A DNA stretch of 64,000 nt from CAWGCE01 sp964480915 (GTDB lineage Bacteria > Planctomycetota > Planctomycetia > Pirellulales > Pirellulaceae). The number at the start of each line of letters is the position of its first letter. Position 1 is the stretch's first letter. The stretch spans positions 1-64,000 of the forward strand of contig CAYZRS010000011.1 in assembly GCA_964480915.1 (NCBI GenBank). The letters run 5' to 3'. This document shows, one piece after another, positions 44,890 through 54,062 of this stretch. Under the pieces are notes generated by a model, which saw only the letters and a program-made list of their open reading frames with translations, was not told the DNA's origin and did no database searches. Position numbers and translations under genes: made by a program.

Positions 44890-45429
44890 ATGACCATCAA
44901 AAAAACTCAATTGTTTTGCGCTGCAGTATGTGCTGTATTGGCCATGACGACTTCGTCGTTTGCGCAATTTGAAATTTCGATCCCCAATGTCACTGCACCG
45001 GAGGGGACTACTTCGTTTTGTATGCCGGTGAACGTCACCTACACTGGCGTAGGCGCGGCGCCCCTTCACGCAGGCGCTTCTGTTTCTCTTGTTTCTTCAC
45101 CGGCCGTTACACTCGACGTGTCGAATTCGATCTACGCACCGACGGTTTTCAATACCACTGGGCCTATGGTGTGGGGCACCTTTGGCGCCGCGACCTCAGC
45201 TGATGGCGAGGCGTTCAGTCTCTGTTTTGACACGACAGGTGCCGTGCCAGGTGATGCGTTCGCTTTTGAAATCGAAGCCTCAATGACCCAATCGACAGTG
45301 TTCGACGAAAACGGAGGCGAGTTCGCGACAACGCTTTCCAACGGGGTGTTGACGATCGTTCCAGAGCCAACGGGTGTTTCGCTACTGCTGGTTTCGTTTC
45401 TGGGCCTATTCGCTTTGAAGCGAAGTTAG
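44890..45429 (+). CDS. PEP-CTERM protein with a cohesin-like ectodomain
   Basis: 179 residues from ATG 44890 with TGGAGA six bases upstream; the longer frame from 44827 includes the promoter and is rejected. Signal peptide ends near FAQ. The ectodomain (about 130 residues) is all-beta; its order of strands, beginning FEISIPNVTAPEGTTSF with VPV-like MPVNVTYTG and ending GGEFATTLSNGVLTI, resembles cohesin folds. The tail VPEPTGVSLLLVSFLGLFAL then KRS is the PEP-CTERM sorting signal. Encoded directly after the giant dockerin-containing protein. The cohesin call is tentative; the PEP-CTERM call is firm. Confidence 0.78.
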   Translation: MTIKKTQLFCAAVCAVLAMTTSSFAQFEISIPNVTAPEGTTSFCMPVNVTYTGVGAAPLHAGASVSLVSSPAVTLDVSNSIYAPTVFNTTGPMVWGTFGAATSADGEAFSLCFDTTGAVPGDAFAFEIEASMTQSTVFDENGGEFATTLSNGVLTIVPEPTGVSLLLVSFLGLFALKRS

Positions 45430-45458
45430 ACACTGATAGCGAGTAAAAGCAAGCATGC

Positions 45459-45489
45459 AGCCTGGCCACAGTGTGGCCAGGCTTTTTTT
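45459..45489 (+). terminator. Rho-independent terminator
   Basis: An 11-bp stem AGCCTGGCCAC / GTGGCCAGGCT with a three-base loop is followed by seven T. It ends the PEP-CTERM gene 30 bases after its stop. The sequence after the stem, TTTTTTTGTGCGC, is identical to that after the terminator at 22288. Confidence 0.92.
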
Positions 45490-46082
45490 GTGCGCCGTAC
45501 TTTCTGTGCGGGTCTTATGGTGAGGGTAGCCGTTGGTAAGTGTTTGTGGGAATTCGTTCATTGGTTGTTCGCAGGGTCGCCAGTTGGCAATTGCCGCAAT
45601 GGTGTCCGCCTCGAGGAGCTCAAGCCATTTGTTGGTCAGCAATGGACGGACAAATCGCGAGAGCGTGAACCGTACAGCAAGGCAACGCGAAGCATAGATC
45701 CCCGGGCGATGTCATCTCTTGCTCACCTTCGAGTTGCCGACGAGCGACTTGTTCCAGTATCCGTGACACTGACTCGGTCGCGGAAAAAAGCGGGCTTCGG
45801 CGTGCCTCACGCTCGCGAGTGAGTGTGACCGAGCCTGTATGGTTGCGCGTCGATTGAGAAAACGTAGTCGAATTGGAGCGTGCGCCAGTGAGAATGCAGG
45901 CGAAGTAGCTTTGGACGGACGTCGTATTCGCTTAGGGGTGTGGACGAAGGAATGGTCGGGCTACGTGCACGGAAATGCCTCGTTTCCGGGGAAAGGTGGC
46001 TGTGCATCGAGCGCTACCACTATTCATGCGGGATCACCGCTTCTAGATTGACCCGCTCACAGAAGTCGACCAAGGAAGAACC
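45490..46082. other. Intergenic stretch without a supported gene
   Basis: 593 bases between a terminator and the MFS gene. Short open frames exist on both strands but are Arg/Ser-rich, overlap each other and show no ribosome site or family features. An AAGGAAG site near 46073 belongs to the MFS gene. Confidence 0.5.
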
Positions 46083-47324
46083 ATGCGACCTCAAGGCGAA
46101 CAGCGGCCGGCAGCGATGGCGTTCATTCTGATAACGCTGTTTATCGACATACTTGGGATTGGGATCATCATTCCGGTCTTGCCAGAACTGGTTAAAGAGT
46201 TCGTGGGTGGGGATACGGGAATGGCGGGTCGTTACGTTGGCGTGATTGGCGCCGCCTATGCTTTGATGCAGTTCTTCTGTGCGCCTATCATGGGCGCCCT
46301 TTCCGATCGATATGGCCGGCGTCCGATTCTGCTCGCGTCGCTATTTGGCTTGGGGGTCGATTTCATCATTCAGGGATTGGCGTCGAGCATTGGCTGGCTA
46401 TTTGCGGGGCGATTACTGGCGGGAATGATGGGAGCCAGTATCACCACGGCCAACGCCTACATTGCGGATGTCTCGACGCCCGACACGCGAGCTCGGAACT
46501 ACGGTTTGTCGGGCGTCATGTTTGGCCTCGGTTTTATTTTCGGGCCAGCACTTGGTGGACTGCTGGGTAGCTACAATTTGAGATTGCCGTTTTTCGTGTC
46601 GGCCGGCTTGGCGTTGCTGAATTGGCTGTATGGATACTTCATTCTGCCCGAATCGTTGCCACCGGAGAACCGTAGTAGTTTTACTTTGGCCAAGGCCAAC
46701 CCACTGGGAACGCTAAGACGTTTACGTGACTATCCGATCGTCTCTGGACTGGCCGTGGCGTTCGTCTGCATGTCGTTGGCCCAACGAGGTTTGGAGAATG
46801 TTTGGGTGCTGTACACCGGGCATCGATTCCAATGGGACGAACTGACCAATGGGCTGACGCTCGGATTGGTCGGGTTATCTGCTGCACTCGTCCAGGGCGG
46901 ACTCGTGCGACCGGCGATTGCCCGATTCGGCGAGCGAAGGACGGCGATGATGGGACTCGCCATTTCGTCGATCGCGTTCCTCGGCTATGGACTGGCGTGG
47001 AAGGGCTGGATGGTGCCGTGCATCATCGTGTTCGGTTCGCTGGGTGGACTGACTGGGCCAGCAATTCAAAGTATCATCGCCGGTGCCGTTCCTCCTTCAG
47101 AACAGGGTAAGGTCCAGGGCGCACTGACATCGTTGATGAGTGCCACCAACATCGTGGCTCCACTTTTCTTTACGGCTGGCCTGTTCAGCTACTTCACATC
47201 CGAAAGCGCCGCCTTTCAACTACCTGGCGCGCCATTCCTTGTCGGGTCAGCGCTCCTGATTTGTGCTCTGGTCGTCATGCGACGCGTTTTTGGCCAGATT
47301 GCATCGGAAGAGATGTCATCGTGA
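46083..47324 (+). CDS. MFS transporter, DHA1/TetA-like
   Basis: 413 residues with twelve hydrophobic segments. The loop 2-3 motif GALSDRYGRRPILLAS is motif A of the major facilitator superfamily; GLGFIFGPALGGLLG in helix 5 is the antiporter motif C of drug:H+ exporters, and the start LFIDILGIGIIIPVLPEL is typical of the TetA group. AAGGAAG precedes the ATG. It probably exports a drug or small metabolite; substrate unknown. Resistance to tetracycline should not be assumed from family membership. Confidence 0.88.
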   Translation: MRPQGEQRPAAMAFILITLFIDILGIGIIIPVLPELVKEFVGGDTGMAGRYVGVIGAAYALMQFFCAPIMGALSDRYGRRPILLASLFGLGVDFIIQGLASSIGWLFAGRLLAGMMGASITTANAYIADVSTPDTRARNYGLSGVMFGLGFIFGPALGGLLGSYNLRLPFFVSAGLALLNWLYGYFILPESLPPENRSSFTLAKANPLGTLRRLRDYPIVSGLAVAFVCMSLAQRGLENVWVLYTGHRFQWDELTNGLTLGLVGLSAALVQGGLVRPAIARFGERRTAMMGLAISSIAFLGYGLAWKGWMVPCIIVFGSLGGLTGPAIQSIIAGAVPPSEQGKVQGALTSLMSATNIVAPLFFTAGLFSYFTSESAAFQLPGAPFLVGSALLICALVVMRRVFGQIASEEMSS

Positions 47325-47432
47325 GTGGTGGTTAGCCCGCCAGGGTTAGCGCAGTGATCATTGCAGAATTGCTATCGAAGCTCATTTTGCTGCGACGATT
47401 GGCTGATTGGACCGCGGTTCTTATGATCAGCA

Positions 47433-47639
47433 TCACTTCGCTTCATGTTGATCCACCAGGTTCCAATGGACCTCTCGCATTGGCAGCCAGAAGTCGTTTT
47501 TCATCGTGGGGTCGTTCGAGCGCACGATCTTTAGGCTGGTCTGGAGTTTCTTGATCGGTACGATCGACTTCGCTGTTCTATGTCGACGATCGTGGCAGAA
47601 CTGGAGGCCCGATTGCCTAGCATTCGCAACGCGATCATG
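47433..47639 (-). pseudogene. Possible decayed coding remnant (68 codons, no start)
   Basis: The minus-strand frame from 47639 to the TGA at 47433 is open but has no ATG in its first 45 codons. It reads naturally as protein, for example SIVPIKKLQTSLKIVRSND then TMKNDFWLPMREVHWNLVD, with G/C-favoured third positions. A TAA at 47640-47642 closes it upstream. It lies just downstream of the MMPL gene. I do not recognise the family; it may be the tail of a lost gene. Confidence 0.3.
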
Positions 47640-47664
47640 TTATTCGGTAATTGTGCACTTGTCT

Positions 47665-50049
47665 TCACTTCATCGAGTGAATCACAGGCATCTTTGGCGA
47701 CAATTTTCCACGAACGGTCGCACGGTGGATCGTGTCCAGCCACACCCGGTTGGTGCTCTTCGTCGCCGGCTCGAAGGCCTTGCCGAGACGACTCAATAGG
47801 ATGGCGGGGAGAAATATTAGGTCACCGACCAACGCGGTGCACAGCAGTAAACCCATCAGCGAGGCAAACTTGGCGGTCGGTGCGAATTCACTAAACACGA
47901 AGCCCAGCATACCGAGGCCACAGATGATGGTCGTCTGAAGCATGGCCATGCCACAACGGCGGTAGCTGTCGTGGACCGCCTCGGCACGAGTGAGTCCTCG
48001 CGCCAGTCCGCGACGGAACCAACTCATGAAGTGGATCGTGTCATCGACGGCGATGCCGAGTGCTACACTGGCCGTGATCACGGTGCCAATGTCGCAGACG
48101 ATCCCCAGCCATCCGAGCGAACCAAACACCACGACTGCTGGAAAAATATTGGGAAGCATCGTCACTAATCCTCCAGCAAACCCTCGCATCATGATCAACA
48201 TTACCACTGCAATGATGCCGAACGCTAAGAGAAAGCTCTTGGTCAGATCGTTCAACAATACGCGCTGTGCTTTATAGATAAGCGGAACCACGCCGGTGTA
48301 GACGACATCGACTTGGTTCGTGTCTTCGCCGCGGAAATCGTCCAAGACTGGTTCGACCACGTTCCTGAGGTTGTCCAGAAAAAGGCCATAGTCAAGATCG
48401 TTCAGTGCGTTCACGCGAGCGCTGATTCGCCATAGTTGATGGGCGCCGTCCGTTCCAACGTAGCCGGATGCCAGCAGGTCATCGGTGTTATGCCGGAGCT
48501 CCTTGTCGATCAGCTTCCGTTCGACCAGCTGACGCATGCCGCCGCCATGGGGGATCTTGGGTGCAAAGGTTGCTGCCGAGATGGCGCCTTCCACTGCGGG
48601 TAACGACTTCAGTGCGAGCTGGACTTTGGCTGTCAGTGCAACTCGGTCGACCATGCGTACCGAGTTGTCATCCTCCGGTAAGCGGAGGACGAGTTCGATC
48701 GGTACGAGAGGGGCCAGGTTTTCTTCTAACCATCGATAATCGGCGATCACTCGCGATTTGGGTGAGAAAAAGTTCGTCAGTTTCACCGATGTTGTCAGTT
48801 GAGTCAGACCGGCAACACTGAATAACATTAAGACAATTCCGCCGACTGTGATCTCAGAATGTCGGCGAGCCACCAGGCGACTCAACGAGCTGGCGAGCCT
48901 TTCGGCATAGCGACTCGCAGATCGACCCGTGGTTTCAGTGTCTCCTTCGCGCAAGATGATCGACAATACGGCAGGAAGAAAAAATAGCACGATGGGCAGG
49001 CTCGTAAGTACGCCCAGCGTTGAGTAAAAGCCAAATTGACGCACCGGTGCGACGTTACTGACGACTAACGAACCTAGTCCAACCGCCGTTGTAAGCGTGG
49101 TCAAAGTGCATGGTAACCAGCCCGCTTGCAACGAAATACGGATCGCATCACGCTTGTTATTCCTCTTCAATGCCGATCGGTAGTAGTGGGTCACATGAAT
49201 GGCGCCGGAGATCGTCAGGACGTAGACGAGCGTTGGCATCGTCACCATTACAAGGTTCAATTTGTCGCCGAAAACGTGCACCCATGCCAGCGTCGCGGCG
49301 CCGCAGTAGACGGCGGTTAACAAGACGACCGCGACCAGACGCATTTGGCGTAGACATTTCCACGCGGCGAGCGTTCCCAATGCGAATGAAATCAAGGCCA
49401 ACCGAAATCGCGAGCGTTCACTTTCCTGGTCCAGCGCGACGCTGTCGATTGTTGGACCGCCCAGCTTCAATTCGGCGTCTTCAATTCCGCTGTTGGCTGC
49501 TGCCTCGTGAATGGTCGCAACAACCGTATGACGATCTTGCTCGCCTTCTTCGCTGAGCATTGCGAGCAGTCCGGTTGTCTGTCCATCGCTTCCCAGTAGC
49601 GTACCCTGCAATCGGGAAACGGCGGCCGCCTTGTTGAGCCCCAGTGGCCCCTCTTGCAGTTGGTTCAGTAATTCAGGTCCCGTGACAATCTTGCTAAATA
49701 GAAAACGATTGTCGGGATGTGGTCTGGTCGAAATGTCCGTGTCAGATCGAGCCGCATCCTCAATTGCAGTTGCATTCCGGCGTAGCAATTCGGCCATCGT
49801 CGCAACTCGATCATCGTCCACCGTGGCGCCTTCCCAGCTGACCAAAGTGAATTCTTCGCTTCCAAAGTGTTCCAGGAACCAATCGTAGCGTTTCGTTTCA
49901 GCGAAGCCGCGCGGCAACCACTGGCGAACTTGGTTGTCGCGTTCTCCCAAAGCGGAACCGGCTGCGAAAAATACGACCGGTGCGGAGACCAAGACCAGGA
50001 AGATGATCAGGCCGTTAAGGTGGTTTCGTTGATTTGCGTTTGGTTTCAT
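47665..50049 (-). CDS. RND-superfamily MMPL/Patched-type transporter
   Basis: 794 residues; GAGGA precedes the ATG. Two homologous halves, each with one membrane helix, a periplasmic domain and a five-helix bundle. The first helix is GLIIFLVLVSAPVVFFAAG. Bundle 1 includes VMVTMPTLVYVLTISGAIH and HVTHYYRSALKRNNKRDAI; bundle 2 includes ASVALGIAVDDTIHFMSWF with the acidic pair used for proton coupling. This layout is that of MMPL/HpnN-type lipid transporters rather than multidrug RND pumps. The gene follows the acyltransferase gene by 49 bases, so lipid export is the likely role. Confidence 0.86.
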   Translation of the reverse strand: MKPNANQRNHLNGLIIFLVLVSAPVVFFAAGSALGERDNQVRQWLPRGFAETKRYDWFLEHFGSEEFTLVSWEGATVDDDRVATMAELLRRNATAIEDAARSDTDISTRPHPDNRFLFSKIVTGPELLNQLQEGPLGLNKAAAVSRLQGTLLGSDGQTTGLLAMLSEEGEQDRHTVVATIHEAAANSGIEDAELKLGGPTIDSVALDQESERSRFRLALISFALGTLAAWKCLRQMRLVAVVLLTAVYCGAATLAWVHVFGDKLNLVMVTMPTLVYVLTISGAIHVTHYYRSALKRNNKRDAIRISLQAGWLPCTLTTLTTAVGLGSLVVSNVAPVRQFGFYSTLGVLTSLPIVLFFLPAVLSIILREGDTETTGRSASRYAERLASSLSRLVARRHSEITVGGIVLMLFSVAGLTQLTTSVKLTNFFSPKSRVIADYRWLEENLAPLVPIELVLRLPEDDNSVRMVDRVALTAKVQLALKSLPAVEGAISAATFAPKIPHGGGMRQLVERKLIDKELRHNTDDLLASGYVGTDGAHQLWRISARVNALNDLDYGLFLDNLRNVVEPVLDDFRGEDTNQVDVVYTGVVPLIYKAQRVLLNDLTKSFLLAFGIIAVVMLIMMRGFAGGLVTMLPNIFPAVVVFGSLGWLGIVCDIGTVITASVALGIAVDDTIHFMSWFRRGLARGLTRAEAVHDSYRRCGMAMLQTTIICGLGMLGFVFSEFAPTAKFASLMGLLLCTALVGDLIFLPAILLSRLGKAFEPATKSTNRVWLDTIHRATVRGKLSPKMPVIHSMK

Positions 50050-50098
50050 GATGTTCCTCGGACGTGTGATCGTGGACGGCAGCCGCGGACGTTCACGC

Positions 50099-51340
50099 TC
50101 AAGCAGTGACGAGTTCGCATCGGACGGCAGGCGAATTGTCCGCGCTCAGCAAAAGCGATTCGTTGATTCGATCAACGATCGATTGGACCCGCCGCTGCAG
50201 CTCGTTGGTCAAGCTGAGCGTGTCGGTTTTGTCATACCGATCGGGGGCGATCATGATCGGTTCTCCGAAGTCGACGATTGCGCGTCGGGTTGCTGGGGGA
50301 GCCACGCGGTTCATTCCCAGAACATCTTCCGCCAGTTTGTCGATGGTTTCGGCGACGCGTTCGATGGACGGGTTTCCTGCCAGGTAGTCGACCCGATAGC
50401 TGTAGAACTGAGTCGCTACAAAAAGTCGATCGAGGTCGGCCTGTAGGTCGTCATGCGCCATCGGTTCGGCCCGCACCATCGAGGGCGTCTCCATGTGCCA
50501 GATGAGTCGACACCGCAATCGTTTGATCCGTTCTGGAATTGTTCCCTGGGAAGTCAGGTGATATCGATCTTCCAAAGGTTGCAGAATCGCCTCGATCAAA
50601 TTGCCGACGCGTGTCCCCATCGTACCATTCTGTCGCGCTCCGATGACTTGTTGCTCGTGTGCAGTGAGCATGAACTCACCGAACGATTTAATGCGAGCAA
50701 CCAAAGGTAGCGAACTGCGAGTGCAACCAACATGATCTTCCAATCGTGTGAGAGTCTTTTCCAAGGCAGGAATCGGATCGTCCGTGAACGCAAACTTGAG
50801 TCCACAGGGTACGATCGACACCGGCTTGCCAGCACGATTCGCAGCCCAAATGGCCGACTGAACCGCGCCTCGCCGAAACGAAGTGACTCGATCATTCAAA
50901 TGATAGACTTCACCTTCGGGAAAAATGACGAGCGGCGCGTCGGCCAACTCCATCGCTTTCACGGCCTGACGGACAGCATGCACGTCATTGCCTTCCCGGT
51001 TGACGCTGAAACAACCGTGTTGACGCAACACGCTGCGGCCAACAAAGTGTGTGTTGGCAAATACTTGCCACGCGGTCATGAAGTACAAAGGCGATTGCAA
51101 TTCGTCGGCTGCTGCCAGCATCACGAATGGGTCGGCGTGCGAAGGATGGTTGGGCGTGATTAAAGTCCCACCTTGATCCATCGCGTTACGAACGCGTTCC
51201 AAATTGCGAATTTCGATGTCGTTTAGCGCATGCTCACGCAGGCCGCGACGCTTACGCCAGTGGCACCAAAAATTGATCCAAGTTGCGTTGGGCTGAGGCG
51301 ACCACCAGCGAGGTGGTGTCTTGTATGGTTGTCGATTCAT
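50099..51340 (-). CDS. 1-acyl-glycerol-3-phosphate acyltransferase-like (PlsC) protein
   Basis: 413 residues from the second of two adjacent ATG codons, five bases after GGGGGAG; the frame is open to 51427. The HX4D motif is NHPSHADP (H65, D70) and the FPEG motif is IFPEGE (about 140-144), with the intermediate block GCFSVNREG. These define PlsC-type transfer of an acyl chain to a lysolipid or other alcohol. The C-terminal 200 residues are an extra region without a family. It is paired with the MMPL transporter gene downstream. Confidence 0.85.
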   Translation of the reverse strand: MNRQPYKTPPRWWSPQPNATWINFWCHWRKRRGLREHALNDIEIRNLERVRNAMDQGGTLITPNHPSHADPFVMLAAADELQSPLYFMTAWQVFANTHFVGRSVLRQHGCFSVNREGNDVHAVRQAVKAMELADAPLVIFPEGEVYHLNDRVTSFRRGAVQSAIWAANRAGKPVSIVPCGLKFAFTDDPIPALEKTLTRLEDHVGCTRSSLPLVARIKSFGEFMLTAHEQQVIGARQNGTMGTRVGNLIEAILQPLEDRYHLTSQGTIPERIKRLRCRLIWHMETPSMVRAEPMAHDDLQADLDRLFVATQFYSYRVDYLAGNPSIERVAETIDKLAEDVLGMNRVAPPATRRAIVDFGEPIMIAPDRYDKTDTLSLTNELQRRVQSIVDRINESLLLSADNSPAVRCELVTA

Positions 51341-51597
51341 CATTGCTCCCCCACACTTCCCGCGGGCCGAGCGATTTCTCGACCGTCGGGTGCACAAGAT
51401 AAGGAAGCAGGCCTCACGCCCAATCACAAAACGAGTTGTAACGCGTTGTTAATGAAAGACTTAGGCGCTTATTGGGCCGTTCCATCAAGGGCCGCAAGTG
51501 TGATCAAAATGATGGCGGCCGTCGAAGAATGCGACCACTTTTGCAGCCACGTCATGGGCTGGAGAGCTCTCATTCGACGGCCGTTCATTACGCTGAA

Positions 51598-52341
51598 CTA
51601 GCAGCTCCATCCGCCGTCGATGACGTGCGTTTGCCCCGTCGTATAGGCCGATTCGTCGGACGCGAGGTAGACGGCCAAATGGGCGATCTCTTCCGGGGTA
51701 CCGATGCGACCGATGGGCTGCCTGGCGATAAAGGCAGCGCGTGCTTCTTCCAAGTTTCCTTGAGCCGCAATGCGATCATCGAGTGACGGCGTTTGTACCG
51801 TACCTGGACAGATGGCGTTGCAACGGATCCCGCGGCTGACGTAGTCGGCCGCAATCGCTTTGGTCATACCGATGATGGCTGCTTTGGTGGTTGTATAAAC
51901 GAATCGATTGGGCGGGCCCTTGATACTGCTGGCAACGCTCGACATGTTGATGATGTTTCCGTGGCCTGCCGCCAGCATCTGAGGAAGCCATGCACGAACC
52001 ATGCGATACATCGAAGTCACGTTGAGATCGAACGAGAATTGCCAATCTTCTTCGTTGCATTCCATGATCGTGCCATGGTGCACAAACCCGGCACAGTTAA
52101 ACAAGACGTCGATGGTTTCCACTTCTGCGGCTGCGTTCGTGATTGCGTTCGAATCAAGGACATCGAGAACACGAGTTTCGATCGCCGGTTGCTCTGATTT
52201 CAGATCGCTCAATAGCTGCTGGTTCATGTCGGTCGCGATGACGGTGGCACCTTCGGCCGCGAATGCCAATGCGGTCGCTCGACCGATGCCCTGCCCTGCT
52301 GCTGTAATCAAGGTTCTTTTATTCGCCAGACGATTGCTCAT
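51598..52341 (-). CDS. 2-keto-3-deoxy-L-fuconate dehydrogenase (SDR family)
   Basis: 247 residues. Cofactor motif TAAGQGIG at 13-20, NAG-like FNCAG, catalytic S134/S135, Y149 and K153, and the ending IDGGWSC. The unusual phrase LFNCAGFVHHGTIMEC and VASSIKGPPNRFVYTTTKAA match the DHRS6/BDH2-like group, whose bacterial members oxidise 2-keto-3-deoxy-L-fuconate in the non-phosphorylating L-fucose pathway. The gene lies 21 bases after an L-fuconate dehydratase gene, which supports that substrate. Assignment combines similarity and context. Confidence 0.85.
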   Translation of the reverse strand: MSNRLANKRTLITAAGQGIGRATALAFAAEGATVIATDMNQQLLSDLKSEQPAIETRVLDVLDSNAITNAAAEVETIDVLFNCAGFVHHGTIMECNEEDWQFSFDLNVTSMYRMVRAWLPQMLAAGHGNIINMSSVASSIKGPPNRFVYTTTKAAIIGMTKAIAADYVSRGIRCNAICPGTVQTPSLDDRIAAQGNLEEARAAFIARQPIGRIGTPEEIAHLAVYLASDESAYTTGQTHVIDGGWSC

Positions 52342-52362
52342 GTCTTGCTCTTTCGTTTCTAC

Positions 52363-53700
52363 CTATTCAGGTGTTTCGCGTTCGGCCAAACGCTGCGACC
52401 AGACTGGGCCGTTTGGATATTCGTATTGGGCTAACGAATCGGGCTTCATTGTGGCGCTATAGCCGGGTGCTGTCGGAAGTGTATAGGCGGCATTCTTAAT
52501 CACGACCGGGTGTTCGAAGTGCTCGTGCAAATGGTCCACATATTCGGCGATGCGGCCATCGAGTGTGCCTGAGATTCGTAGGTAATCGACCATGATTAGA
52601 TGGTTGACGTATTCGCACAATCCGACGCCGCCTGCGTGAGGGCAGACGGGAACTCCAAATTTCTTGGCCATGAGCATCACCGCCAGCACTTCGTTGACTC
52701 CGCCCAATCGGCAACTATCGATTTGACAATAGCGGATCGCATCCAACTGCAGCAGTTGTTTGAATATCACGCGGTTTTGGCACTGTTCGCCCGTAGCGAC
52801 TCCGATCGGTGCGATCGCCTTCGCGATGGTTGCGTGGCCGACTGCATCGTCGGGCGAAGTCGGTTCTTCAATCCAGAGTGGGTCAAATTCGGCCAGCTCC
52901 TTCATCCACTCGATCGCCTGAGGCACGTCCCAGCGTTGGTTCGCATCCATCATCAAAAAGCAGTGGGGTCCAATTTCTTCGCGAATGATGCGGGCTCGTC
53001 GGCGGTCGTCATCTAGGTCGGCGCCGACTTTTTGTTTGAAATAAGTCCACCCTTCGGCCAAATACGATCTGCAGAGCTTGCGAATGCGTTCATCGCTATA
53101 GCCAAGCCAGCCGGCGGATGTTGTGTAAGCCGGGAATCCTTGTGCGGCAAGAAACGCTTCTCCTTCAGCTCTAGACGCATCGTTGGAGCGAACGATCGCC
53201 AGTGCCTCGTCAGGAGTCAGCACGTCGCTGATGTAGCGAAAATCGATACAGCCAACGAGCTCCTCGGCTGGCATGTCGGCTAACAACTTCCACAGCGGTT
53301 TGTCCATCGCTTTGGCATAGAGGTCCCACAGTGCGTTGATGACTGCCGCTGTCGCCAGATGGACAACTCCTTTCTCAGGACCAATCCACCGCAGTTGTGA
53401 CTCGCTCGTTAGCTTGCGCCACACGCCGGAAAAATCGACAACGATGTCAGCCAGGCTTGCGCCCTGCAGCAAATCACATAACTGCTTGGCGGCTTGCACA
53501 CACAGATCGGTCCCTCGTCCCAAAGTGAAAGTTAAGCCATGGCCGTCAAGTCGGTCCTGGTTCGTGTGGATGATGACGTAAGCGGCCGCGTAGTCGGGAT
53601 CGGTATGCATGGCGTCCGAACCGTGCTGCTCATCCGACGTGGGAAAGCGAACGTCGATGACTTCGAAATGTGTAAGCTCGATTTGATTTAGCGGGATCAT
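52363..53700 (-). CDS. fucD: L-fuconate dehydratase (enolase superfamily)
   Basis: 445 residues. The mandelate-racemase-group catalytic set is complete: K222 and K224 in FKQKVGAD, metal ligands D252 (MMDANQRWD), E278 (WIEEPT) and E305 (GEQCQN), and H355 in CPHAGGVGLCE. Blocks LRWIGPEKGVVHLATAAV and CIDFRYISDVLTPDEAL match L-fuconate dehydratase and its animal homologue ENOSF1 closely. It removes water from L-fuconate to give 2-keto-3-deoxy-L-fuconate, the substrate of the adjoining dehydrogenase. Suggests use of L-fucose, for example from algal fucoidan. Confidence 0.93.
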   Translation of the reverse strand: MIPLNQIELTHFEVIDVRFPTSDEQHGSDAMHTDPDYAAAYVIIHTNQDRLDGHGLTFTLGRGTDLCVQAAKQLCDLLQGASLADIVVDFSGVWRKLTSESQLRWIGPEKGVVHLATAAVINALWDLYAKAMDKPLWKLLADMPAEELVGCIDFRYISDVLTPDEALAIVRSNDASRAEGEAFLAAQGFPAYTTSAGWLGYSDERIRKLCRSYLAEGWTYFKQKVGADLDDDRRRARIIREEIGPHCFLMMDANQRWDVPQAIEWMKELAEFDPLWIEEPTSPDDAVGHATIAKAIAPIGVATGEQCQNRVIFKQLLQLDAIRYCQIDSCRLGGVNEVLAVMLMAKKFGVPVCPHAGGVGLCEYVNHLIMVDYLRISGTLDGRIAEYVDHLHEHFEHPVVIKNAAYTLPTAPGYSATMKPDSLAQYEYPNGPVWSQRLAERETPE

Positions 53701-54062
53701 AGGTGTGCTCGAAGATCGCTTCCGTTGGTGGATCGTGGCGTCTGTTCCGTTCGTTCCAGTCGCCGATTCTACCGGTGGTTACCGTCCAGCGTGAATGGGG
53801 CTGCTGAAGTCTGAGCTGCGTCGCCAATCGATTCTGCCGGACGGTTATCAATTCGTGCAGTTGTTGATCATATCGTCGGGCGGCATCTGGCCGTGTTGCC
53901 TGCGATGCTCTGACGTTCGGGACGGTCTGCTGCACCAATGCGAAAGCGTTGGCAGGTACGCCAGGGCAATGGGCTGCTTCCCGATTTGGTCGGCCAGCGA
54001 GCATTCGTCTCTGACCGCTGTACATTCCGTCTGTGGGCAAATCGACGGGTGTGAACGGAAGA
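53701..54062. other. Intergenic stretch upstream of fucD
   Basis: 362 bases. Open frames on both strands cross it but each overlaps a confident gene or is Arg-rich without family features. Promoter signals for the fucose genes must lie here, but none is convincing by eye. Confidence 0.45.

Noticed and set aside
45490..45822. 110-codon plus-strand open frame
   Set aside because: It starts inside the end of a terminator, is Arg-rich and has no ribosome site or recognisable domain.
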